In this document: positions 9,601 to 16,061 of the stretch, one piece after another | Position numbering within the stretch: the stretch's first letter is position 1 | Layout: each line of letters begins with the position of its first letter | The notes under the pieces: model-generated | What the model saw: the letters and a program-made list of their open reading frames with translations, nothing else | What the model was told of the DNA's origin: nothing | Databases searched by the model: none | Position numbers and translations under genes: made by a program | Origin: Myxococcaceae bacterium | GTDB lineage: Bacteria > Myxococcota > Myxococcia > Myxococcales > Myxococcaceae | Direction: 5' to 3' | NCBI GenBank assembly: GCA_019686135.1 | Contig: JADGHL010000004.1 | Location: forward strand, 1 to 64,000 | Length of the DNA: 64,000 bases

Positions 9601-10149
9601 TCATTGTCGCGGCGGGTGCTTGAGCAGCTTGCGTTGCAGCGATCGGCGGTGAATCCCCAGGCGCCTCGCCGCCGCCGAGATGTTTCCGTCGCAGTCCTGC
9701 AGCACGCGCTGGATGTGCTCCCACTCCGCGCGCGCCAGCGACGGAGCATTCGGTTCCTGCGTAGTCAGCCGCGGTGCGCCTGCGGCGCGATCGGGCCTCG
9801 CCAGCGCCTCGAGGATCTCGTCCGCATCCGCCGGCTTGGGCAGGTACCAGGTGGCTCCCAGCGCCATCGCCTCCAGCGCCGTGGCGATGCTGCCGTACCC
9901 CGTGAGCACCACCACGCGCGTGGATGGATCCACCTCATGCAGCGCGCGGACCAGCTCCAGTCCGGAGCGCCCCGGCATCTTCAGGTCGACCACCGCCAGC
10001 TCGGGAGACTCGGCGTGCGCCGCCTCCAGCGCCGCGTCCACGTTGCCCGCGGTGCGCACGTCGAAGCCGCGATCGCGGAAGGCGCGGGCGAGGCGGTCGC
10101 GGAGCACCTCGTCGTCATCGACGAGCAAGAGCGAGGTCGGCGTGGTCAT
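9601..10149 (-). CDS. regA: RegA/PrrA/ActR-type redox response regulator
   Basis: The 182-residue protein starts at ATG 10147-10149, preceded by GGAGGG at good spacing. An alternative ATG lies four codons upstream. The receiver domain (residues 1-120) has the acidic pocket LLLVDDDEV, phospho-acceptor Asp55 in VVDLKMPG, and the conserved Lys in YLPKPADADE. The C-terminal Fis-type helix-turn-helix (about 145-180) reads VLQDCDGNISAAARRLGIHR and then RSLQRKLLK, which is the strongly conserved RegA recognition element. RegA homologues switch respiration, photosynthesis and CO2/N2 fixation genes according to redox state. It overlaps the end of the kinase gene by 35 nt, so the two are co-expressed. 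Confidence 0.92.
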   Translation of the reverse strand: MTTPTSLLLVDDDEVLRDRLARAFRDRGFDVRTAGNVDAALEAAHAESPELAVVDLKMPGRSGLELVRALHEVDPSTRVVVLTGYGSIATALEAMALGATWYLPKPADADEILEALARPDRAAGAPRLTTQEPNAPSLARAEWEHIQRVLQDCDGNISAAARRLGIHRRSLQRKLLKHPPRQ

Positions 10150-11413
10150 CGCGCCCTCCATCCTGGCGCACGCAGACGGCGGTTCCGGTGCGGCGAATTG
10201 CCGCAGCCGCGGGCAGGGTGAGCACCGCGGTGGTGCCACAGCCGGGCTTCGACTCGAACCCGATGCTCCCGCCCAGCTGTTCGAGGATCGCCCGGGTGAG
10301 GAAAATCCCCAGGCCCATCCCTTCGCCCGCCGCCTTGGTGGTGAAGAACGGCTCGCCCAGGCGCTCGAGCACCTCGTGGGCCATCCCCGCGCCGTCATCG
10401 CGCACCGTCACCCGGACCGTGTCTGCGTCCCGGAGCGCGTGCACCCGGACGACGCCCCCGCCGGCCTGCAGCGCGTTCTTGATGACCCCGCGGAGCGCCT
10501 GCGCCATCGGGCGACGGGGCACCTCCACGACCGTGTTCTCCGCCCACGACACCTGGACGCGGTCCCGCTCCACCAGCCCCTGGAGCGCCTCGTCCACCAA
10601 TGCGGCGATCGCAATCCGCTCGGGGGCTTCGCCGTGGCTCACGCCGCTGTCGAAGGCGAGCTGCGCGAGGATCGCCCGGCAGCGCTCCACCTCTCCGCGG
10701 ATCAGCGCCGCATCCGCGCGCGCCGGTTCGCCCGCGGCGCTCCGCTCCAGCTCGCGCGCGACCACCGCGATCGTCGCCAGCGGCGTGGAGAGCTCGTGCG
10801 CCGCGCCCGCCGCCAGCGTGGCGAAGCCGGTGACCCGGGCGTCACGCTCCCGTCGCGCGCGTTCGCGTTGCAGCTCCGCCTCGCGATCGGCGAGCGCGCG
10901 CGTGACCCGTTGCACGAAGTACACGATGAACGCCGCCGCGATCGCGAACGCCACCCACATCCCCCGGACGTGCAGGTGCATCTGCTCGAGGTGGTTCGCG
11001 CGCTGCGCCGGGAAAAGGAAGAGCGCGCCGAACGAGGCCAGCGCCAACGCGACCAGGCTCCAGGTCCACACCGGGCGCAGGACGATCGCCGCCAGCGCGA
11101 TGTGCACCAGGTAGAGGAAGCTGAAGGGGTTGAAGGTCCCGCCGCTGAGGTAGAGCAGGCCGGTGAGGACGAGGATGTCGAACCCCATCACCGCCAGAAC
11201 CGTCCGTTCGGACAAGGTGCGGCCTTTGCGGATCCCCACCGCCAGCAGCGCGTTGGTGCCCGCCTCCAGGCCGACGAGCGCGACCAGCCACGCCAGCGGG
11301 AGAGGGACGAAGAGGAGGTAGCGGGCGGACGCAATCACCGCGAGCTGCCCCAGCACCGCGCCCCACCGCAGGCGGAGCAACCAGGACGCGTCGATGCGGG
11401 CAACGTCACGCAT
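10115..11413 (-). CDS. regB: RegB/PrrB-type redox sensor histidine kinase
   Basis: Starting at ATG 11411-11413, the protein has 432 residues. About six membrane helices lie in residues 15-170. GGTFNPF at residues 91-97 is the conserved quinone-binding heptapeptide (GGXXNPF) of RegB. The H-box ATLAAGAAHELSTPLATIAV carries His206. A cysteine at about residue 245 in ERCRAIL is placed like the redox-active RegB cysteine. The ATPase domain has N (VIKNALQ), G1 (DDGAGM), F (EPFFTT) and G2 (GEGMGLGI) boxes. Function: phosphorylates RegA when the quinone pool or thiol state is reduced. Upstream codons back to 11551 show no conserved sequence. Confidence 0.92.
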   Translation of the reverse strand: MRDVARIDASWLLRLRWGAVLGQLAVIASARYLLFVPLPLAWLVALVGLEAGTNALLAVGIRKGRTLSERTVLAVMGFDILVLTGLLYLSGGTFNPFSFLYLVHIALAAIVLRPVWTWSLVALALASFGALFLFPAQRANHLEQMHLHVRGMWVAFAIAAAFIVYFVQRVTRALADREAELQRERARRERDARVTGFATLAAGAAHELSTPLATIAVVARELERSAAGEPARADAALIRGEVERCRAILAQLAFDSGVSHGEAPERIAIAALVDEALQGLVERDRVQVSWAENTVVEVPRRPMAQALRGVIKNALQAGGGVVRVHALRDADTVRVTVRDDGAGMAHEVLERLGEPFFTTKAAGEGMGLGIFLTRAILEQLGGSIGFESKPGCGTTAVLTLPAAAAIRRTGTAVCVRQDGGRDDHADLALARR

Positions 11414-11563
11414 TCTCGTCGCCCTATACCGAGCCGATCCCGTGGCCGCTACCGGTGCGGTCGGCTGCGACGCGGAGAATCCGGGCGACATGGCTGGACG
11501 CTGCCAGGACGACCGACCGGCGCCTGCGGTGTGTCGCCCCACCGCTTCCACCGGTACCGGACG

Positions 11564-11580
11564 TTGGCACCATACCTGCC
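11564..11580 (+). promoter_or_regulatory. Sigma-54 (-24/-12) promoter-like sequence
   Basis: TTGGCACCATACCTGCC has the invariant GG at 11566-11567 and GC at 11578-11579 separated by exactly 10 bases. The -24 half (TTGGCAC) is perfect and the -12 half is close (CTGC for TTGC). Transcription would start near 11590 on the plus strand. No plus-strand gene follows before the convergent peroxiredoxin, so the transcript would be a short RNA or antisense to that gene. Roughly one such match would be expected by chance every few hundred kilobases. Confidence 0.4.
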
Positions 11581-11672
11581 AGAAGGATTCACGCAGTCAG
11601 TCGTAGGAGGCGGACCTCACCCGGGGCTCGGAGGGTATGGGGCCGTGGCGCCGACGCTCTGAGGGGACGCGG

Positions 11673-11696
11673 CGCCTGCGCGGTTTCGCGCAGGCG
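11673..11696. terminator. Perfect 10-bp hairpin with 4-base loop
   Basis: Left arm CGCCTGCGCG (11673-11682) and right arm CGCGCAGGCG (11687-11696) pair perfectly around GTTT. There is no U-tract on either side, so it is not a textbook intrinsic terminator. It lies 18 nt beyond the stop of the minus-strand peroxiredoxin, and also downstream of the sigma-54-like site on the plus strand. It could end either transcript. Confidence 0.45.
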
Positions 11697-11713
11697 TCAC
11701 GCCGCCGACGAAG

Positions 11714-12151
11714 TCACAAGCGCGCGAGCGCCTCCTGAGGGAACCCCGCAGGGGACACCCTGGGGAACCACTCCTTCACCCTCCCATCGGGACCGATGAT
11801 CACGCCGATGCGTGCGGCGTACTCCTGCTTCGGGTCGGTCGCCGCGCCGTACGCGAGGCCGACCTTGCGGTCGGTGTCACACAGCAGCGGGAAGTTGAAG
11901 TGGAACTTCTGCGCGAAGGCCGCGTTCTCCTCTGCCGTGTCGAAGCTCGCTCCGAGGATGACCGCGTTCTTCTTCTCGTACTCCGTCTTGAGGTCGCGGA
12001 ACCCGCAACCCTCGGCCGTTCAACCCGGGGTGTCCGCCTTCGGGTAGAACCACAGCACCACCGTCTTGCCCCGGAAGTCGGAGAGCCGGACGGTCCGGCC
12101 CTCGTGGTCCTGGCAGCTGAACTCCGGCGCCACGTCACCTGGCTTGTGCAT
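11714..12151 (-). CDS. Selenocysteine-containing peroxiredoxin (BCP/PrxQ type), in-frame UGA
   Basis: Read with one in-frame TGA (12020-12022) as selenocysteine, this is a 145-residue atypical 2-Cys peroxiredoxin. It starts at ATG 12149-12151 and stops at TGA 11714-11716. The thioredoxin-like fold is complete: APEFSCQDHEGRTVRLSDF, VVLWFYPKADTPG-U-TAEGC, ILGASFDTAEENAAFAQKF, FPLLCDTDRKVGLAYGA, RIGVIIGPDGRVKEWFP. The UGA replaces residue 44, the peroxidatic cysteine of TPGC, and resolving Cys49 follows five residues later as in PrxQ. Such enzymes reduce hydroperoxides using thioredoxin. Both flanks stay in one frame with no other stop over 438 nt. A bacterial SECIS-like hairpin lies immediately downstream of the UGA. 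It diverges from an OsmC-type peroxidase gene, giving a peroxide-defence pair. The alternative is a nonsense mutation that happens to hit the catalytic codon, which I consider less likely. Confidence 0.85.
11990..12013 (-). promoter_or_regulatory. Predicted bacterial SECIS element after the peroxiredoxin UGA
   Basis: On the mRNA the UGA (12022-12020) is followed by 17 nt and then the apical loop GUU (12002-12000). The left arm GAGG-G-UUGCGG (12013-12003) pairs with CCGCGACCUC (11999-11990) through ten base pairs including one U-G, with a single bulged G at 12009. Known bacterial SECIS elements need a small loop with G in its first two positions, set 16-37 nt after the UGA. All three conditions are met. 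Free energy was judged by eye, not computed. Confidence 0.75.
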
Positions 12152-12359
12152 GGACTCCACTCCGCGGACGCGCGGACGGCGCCCCATGCGCCGCGCGCGA
12201 CGACCCGCCCGCCCCTCCGCCGTAGCACAGTTGGGCCCGTCGTGTGGGCGCGCGCCGTGCGATGGAGCGGTCGGGACCGCGTCGGGAACGTGCATCGGGC
12301 GACAGAGTGATCCGCGGTCGGAGGTCGACGTCGCGGCGCGTCGGGTAAGAGCCCGGGCC
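12152..12359. promoter_or_regulatory. Divergent promoter region, peroxiredoxin and OsmC genes
   Basis: This 208-nt gap separates the divergently read selenoprotein peroxiredoxin and OsmC-type genes, and both promoters must lie here. A GGAG stretch next to 12151 on the minus strand serves as the peroxiredoxin ribosome site. I found no clear OxyR or sigma-70 consensus; composition is as GC-rich as coding DNA. Confidence 0.4.
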
Positions 12360-12803
12360 ATGCAAAGCCGGGCCAGCGCGACATGGGAAGGCGATCTGAT
12401 GTCGGGCAAGGGGACGACCTCCTCCGGGAGCGGGGTCGTCCACGAAGCGAAGTTGAGCTGGAAGGCGCGCGCGGAGGCGGGCGCGGGCGACGGGACGACC
12501 ACGCCGGAAGAGCTGCTCGCTTCAGCCCATGCGAGCTGCTTCTGCATGGCGCTCAGCAACGTGCTGGCGCAGGCGGGAAAGCCGCCCACGCGCCTGGAGG
12601 CCACCTGCCTGGTCACCTTCGGCCCGAAGACCGGCGGCGGGTTCGAGGTGAAGTCCAGCGCGCTCGAGGTGCGGGGACAGGTGCCCGGGATCGACGAGGC
12701 CACCTTCCAGAAGGCGGCCGAGGAAGCGAAGAGCAACTGCCCCATCTCCGTTGCGCTGAAGAACAACGTCCAGCTCTCGGTGCGGGCGCAGCTCGCGTCG
12801 TAG
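12360..12803 (+). CDS. OsmC-family peroxiredoxin
   Basis: The 147-residue protein starts at ATG 12360; the open frame extends further left but without conserved sequence. Family features are the N-terminal ATWEGDLMSGKGT, the first redox cysteine in ASAHASCFCMALS, and the second in AKSNCPISVAL near the C-terminus. OsmC/Ohr proteins are homodimers that reduce organic hydroperoxides, usually with lipoyl or dihydrolipoamide partners. The VHEAKLSWKARAEAG pattern and length fit the OsmC rather than the Ohr branch. Its position back to back with a peroxiredoxin supports a peroxide-stress role. Confidence 0.9.
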   Translation: MQSRASATWEGDLMSGKGTTSSGSGVVHEAKLSWKARAEAGAGDGTTTPEELLASAHASCFCMALSNVLAQAGKPPTRLEATCLVTFGPKTGGGFEVKSSALEVRGQVPGIDEATFQKAAEEAKSNCPISVALKNNVQLSVRAQLAS

Positions 12804-12889
12804 CCTCAGGAACGCTGAGGCCTCCCCTCAGAAGACGCGATTGGAACGCGGACCCCTCGGACGCAATGAGTGCCGCCGAGGAGGTCTCG

Positions 12890-13396
12890 ATGAGCGAGTC
12901 GTTCGAAGTGGTGGTCCGCGTCGTGCTGACCGGAGTGGGTGCGACGGTGGCGATGGATTTGTGGGCGTTGCTGTTGCGGCAGTTCGGGGTTTCGTCGCTG
13001 AACTACGCTTTTCTGGGCCGGTGGCTGGGCCACCTTCCGCGCGGGCGCTGGGTGCACGAACGGATCGCCGCGGCCGAGCCGGTGCGGGGCGAGGGGGTGA
13101 TCGGCTGGAGCGCGCACTACGCGATCGGCATCACCTTCGCCGCGCTGCTCGTCGCCGTGTTCGGGGAGAGCTGGCTGCGCGCGCCAACGCCCGGGCCGGC
13201 GCTGTGCATCGGGCTGGCCACGCTGGTCGCGCCGCTGTTCGTGCTGCAGCCGGCGCTCGGGGCGGGCATCGCGTCGTCGAAGACGCCCACCCCGGTCCTG
13301 AATTGCTTCAAGAGCGCGGTCACGCACACGGTCTATGGCGTGGGGCTCTACCTCTCGGCGACGGCGATCGCCTCGTTGATGGGTCCAGGCGCCTGA
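12890..13396 (+). CDS. DUF2938 family membrane protein
   Basis: The ATG at 12890 is preceded by GGAGG six bases upstream, so it is preferred over the ATG at 12866. The 168-residue protein has four predicted membrane helices (VVLTGVGATVAMDLWALLLR; YAIGITFAALLVAVFG; LCIGLATLVAPLFVLQPALG; VYGVGLYLSATAIASL). Conserved family patches are HLPRGRWVHERI and HYAIGI near a helix start, as in DUF2938. Function is unknown. It follows the OsmC gene by 86 nt on the same strand, so co-transcription is possible but not shown. Confidence 0.8.
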   Translation: MSESFEVVVRVVLTGVGATVAMDLWALLLRQFGVSSLNYAFLGRWLGHLPRGRWVHERIAAAEPVRGEGVIGWSAHYAIGITFAALLVAVFGESWLRAPTPGPALCIGLATLVAPLFVLQPALGAGIASSKTPTPVLNCFKSAVTHTVYGVGLYLSATAIASLMGPGA

Positions 13397-13804
13397 GAAG
13401 CCTTCCGTGCCTCACGCGCACGGTTCGCCGTGCCGGCCCAGAAGTGGCCGTCTTCGGCACCTGGCTTCAACCGAGCCGGCCAGGGCCGGCCGCTCTCAGG
13501 ACGTGGCGCCACGCGCTCTCCGGTCGGCGACAGTCCCGCGCGCGGGCCTCGCGCGTCCTCGGCACGCAGGCGAGGACGGCCAGCGCGCGGTGCACGGGCC
13601 GTGGGCAACGCCGCAGCCAACGGACAGGCACGTCATCGCCACCGGGCGTTTCTCGACGCCGCGGTGCTAAACGCCGATATCGCGTGTGCGGGCAGCGGGC
13701 GGCTCGAATGTCCGCCAGTCGGCGAAGAGGAGCCGGTGACTCGGCCGTTGATTTCGCAGAAGACGTACCTCGGAGCCACGAGCAGCAGGTCGCTCGCGCG
13801 ATCG
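13397..13804. other. Intergenic region without recognised gene
   Basis: About 400 bases between DUF2938 and the convergent LysR gene. Long open frames exist on both strands but are continuations of shadows, with no start, ribosome site or family-like sequence. I saw no clear terminator; GC is somewhat uneven. Confidence 0.4.
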
Positions 13805-14689
13805 CTACGGCGTCTCCAGCCCGGAGCGGAACACGGACGTCGCAGCGGCGAGCAGCGGGTCGCCGGAACGGGACGCGAGGTGGGCGAAGAGGACGCGCAC
13901 CGGCGTGCGCGACTCGTGCAGCAGCTTCACCTCGCCGCGCGCGGCGGCCTCCTTCGCCGTGTCGGCGTGGAGGAGCCCGACGCCCGCGCCCCGGGCCACC
14001 ATGGTGCGTGTGAGGTCCTCGCGGTCGACGCGGAGGATCCGCTTCGGCCTGAACCCGTACGTCTCGAAGAGGTGCTCGGCGGTCTGGCCGCAGCAGGTGC
14101 TCGGATCGGGATAGATCCACGGGACCTCCGCGAGCGCCTTCCAGTCGATTCCTTCGCCGCCCGTCTCGAACCCGAAGGGCGCGACGACGTAGATGGTGAA
14201 GCTGGACACCTCAGTGACGGTCAGCGCCGGGTCGGGCGTGCCGGCGTCGTTGTAGAAGCCGCCGTCGAGGCGTCCGCCGCGCAGGCCCGAGAGGATGTCG
14301 TTCGACGTGGCGTGCTCCAGCACCACCTCGATCCCGGGAAAGCGTCCGGCGAGCGCGGTCAGCAGGCTGCCGATGATGTCGTTCTTCGAGTTGAGGACCG
14401 TCCCGATGCGGAGCGTGCCGGCGACGCGCCCCTTGAGCCGTGCGGCCTCGTCCATGAGCGCCTGGTGCGCGGCGAGCATCTGCTCGGCTCTGGCCAGCAG
14501 CCGCTCACCCTCCGGCGTCAGCGCCATGCCTCTGGGCGTGCGCTCGAAGAGCGTCAGTCCGAACGCCTCCTCGATCGCCTTGATGTGCGCGCTGACCGCC
14601 GGCTGACTCAGGTGCACGACCTCGGCGGCGCGCGTGATGCTGCCTGCTCGCGCGACCGCCACGAAGGTCTTGAGCTGATACACGTCCAT
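13805..14689 (-). CDS. LysR-family transcriptional regulator
   Basis: The start at ATG 14687-14689 gives 294 residues, the normal LysR length; the open frame runs on upstream but the helix-turn-helix begins here. The N-terminal winged helix reads MDVYQLKTFVAVARAGSITR, then AAEVVHLSQPAVSAHIKAIE and LFERTPRGMALTPEGERLL. The effector domain (about 90-290) starts GTLRIGTVLNSKNDIIG and contains a Cys pair (DPSTCCGQTAEHLF) that might respond to redox, which is inference. It is divergent from the lipoprotein gene at 14781, which is the natural candidate target, with a 91-nt shared promoter gap. Confidence 0.93.
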   Translation of the reverse strand: MDVYQLKTFVAVARAGSITRAAEVVHLSQPAVSAHIKAIEEAFGLTLFERTPRGMALTPEGERLLARAEQMLAAHQALMDEAARLKGRVAGTLRIGTVLNSKNDIIGSLLTALAGRFPGIEVVLEHATSNDILSGLRGGRLDGGFYNDAGTPDPALTVTEVSSFTIYVVAPFGFETGGEGIDWKALAEVPWIYPDPSTCCGQTAEHLFETYGFRPKRILRVDREDLTRTMVARGAGVGLLHADTAKEAAARGEVKLLHESRTPVRVLFAHLASRSGDPLLAAATSVFRSGLETP

Positions 14690-14780
14690 CCACCGCGTTC
14701 GTAACGCCGGGCGCCGATGGCTGCCACGACGGGGTGGGAGATCCGCCGTGCGGGTCGGCTGCCAATAGGGCACAGGACCC

Positions 14781-15956
14781 ATGATGAAAGCGCTCACACG
14801 CCCATTCCTCGCCGTTCTCGCCCTCCACCTTCTCGCGTGCGGTCCGAACGCGGTCGACCGTTCCGACGGCGGCGACGCCGGGGCCGACGCGGGTGCGCCA
14901 AACCCCTGCGACACGAAGCCGCACGACGACGACATCGTGACGTTCGCGGGGCAGCTGCTGAACGCGGACGGAACGCCGAAGGCGAACGTGGAGGTGGGCG
15001 CGTGGACCGGGAGCCTCGGGTGCTTCGATCCGCTGTGGCTCTTCTTCGGCGCCGACTCTCCGGACGTGACGGCCACCACCGACTCGGAGGGCCGGTTCAC
15101 GATGCAGCAGACCTGGCGCCAGACGAAGTCGATCTTCTACACGGACCTCTGCTTCACCATCTCGCTGCGCAACAAGGAGGCCTGGGGCGTCTTCCAGCAG
15201 ACCGGGCGCGCGCAGGTGGAGCTGTACCCGAAGCAGCTGCAGAATGACCTCCCGGTGCTGAAAGACTGGGATGAGGCCGCGACGGCGGATGTCTCCGGCG
15301 ACCCGGTGAGGCTGCACTGGAACGCGCTCGAGGCGACGCACCCGTACCCGGCCGCCGCCTACGACGTGCTGGTGCGCAGCGACGCGCAGACGGTCTGGTC
15401 CGCGCGCACCACGACGAACGAGCTGGCGCTGCCGCGCTACCTGCTCGAAGACTTCGGCGCGCTCGTGTTCGCTCCGCGCGCCTCCGCTTCCATCTCCGCG
15501 AGCTGCACCGCCTTCGAGGTCGGGCTCTCCGGCAAAGGCGCGTCGTTCAGCTCCCCACCGCCGATGTTGCCTCCCTCCCGCGGCGCGGCCTGCGCCACCG
15601 ATCGGGGGCCGATCGCCGATCCGTGCCCGTTCACCGACGGCAAGCTCGTCGCATCCGGCCTCGGCGGGATGGGAGCGACGCGGCTGGACATCCTGCTCTC
15701 CGACGCGCAGCCCCTCGGTCGGGTGGTGCTCCGCGGAATGTCGCTGACGACGCCAACCGAAGGAGAGGCGCCGGCGCTCGAGGTTCAGGCCAGCGAGGAC
15801 GGAACGACCTTCACGCCGGTCCTCACCGGCATCGCGTCGGACGGGACGGGCTATGTCGACCTCGCGTTCCCGCAGCCGGTCACCGCGAAGATGGTGCGCC
15901 TGCAGTGGACGAACGCCACGCTCACCGGCGGCGTCGAAGTGTCGCTCTGGCCGTAG
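14781..15956 (+). CDS. Predicted lipoprotein with C-terminal discoidin-like domain
   Basis: The 391-residue protein has a leader with lipobox LHLLACG, then an acidic Asp/Gly/Ala linker. A carboxypeptidase-regulatory-like beta domain follows (about 50-140; VTFAGQLLNADGTPKANVEV, TTDSEGRFTMQQTW). The last 150 residues (LVASGLGGMGATRLDILLSD, VVLRGMSLTTP, then MVRLQWTNATLTGGVEVSLW) resemble an F5/8 type C or discoidin-like sandwich, which often binds carbohydrate. Two adjacent ATG codons occur at the start. It lies divergent from the LysR regulator. The family is not one I can name, but export and beta-rich structure are well supported. Confidence 0.75.
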   Translation: MMKALTRPFLAVLALHLLACGPNAVDRSDGGDAGADAGAPNPCDTKPHDDDIVTFAGQLLNADGTPKANVEVGAWTGSLGCFDPLWLFFGADSPDVTATTDSEGRFTMQQTWRQTKSIFYTDLCFTISLRNKEAWGVFQQTGRAQVELYPKQLQNDLPVLKDWDEAATADVSGDPVRLHWNALEATHPYPAAAYDVLVRSDAQTVWSARTTTNELALPRYLLEDFGALVFAPRASASISASCTAFEVGLSGKGASFSSPPPMLPPSRGAACATDRGPIADPCPFTDGKLVASGLGGMGATRLDILLSDAQPLGRVVLRGMSLTTPTEGEAPALEVQASEDGTTFTPVLTGIASDGTGYVDLAFPQPVTAKMVRLQWTNATLTGGVEVSLWP

Positions 15957-16061
15957 CGCGAAACGCCGAGCGCGTCTCAGGAGAACTTGGCCAGGCAGGC
16001 GGTCCGCGAGCGCGGACCAGACTCTCCGTCGTCTTCCACGACCAGGACCCGTCTGGCGGCG

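Larger units (their letters stand above)
11414..11713. other. Intergenic region between regB and the peroxiredoxin
   Basis: No convincing protein gene was found in these 300 bases. The region holds a sigma-54-like promoter pointing right (11564-11580) and a strong 10-bp hairpin (11673-11696). Open frames crossing it in several phases lack starts and family-like sequence. A small RNA between the two elements is possible. Confidence 0.5.

Noticed and set aside
9680-11662. A 660-codon plus-strand open frame antisense to regA and regB
   Set aside because: It mirrors the well-supported minus-strand RegA/RegB genes and is Arg/His/Gln-rich without family motifs.
12066-12803. A longer OsmC protein starting at 12066
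   Set aside because: The upstream part lies over the divergent promoter and the peroxiredoxin start and has no family similarity; ATG 12360 matches the family N-terminus.
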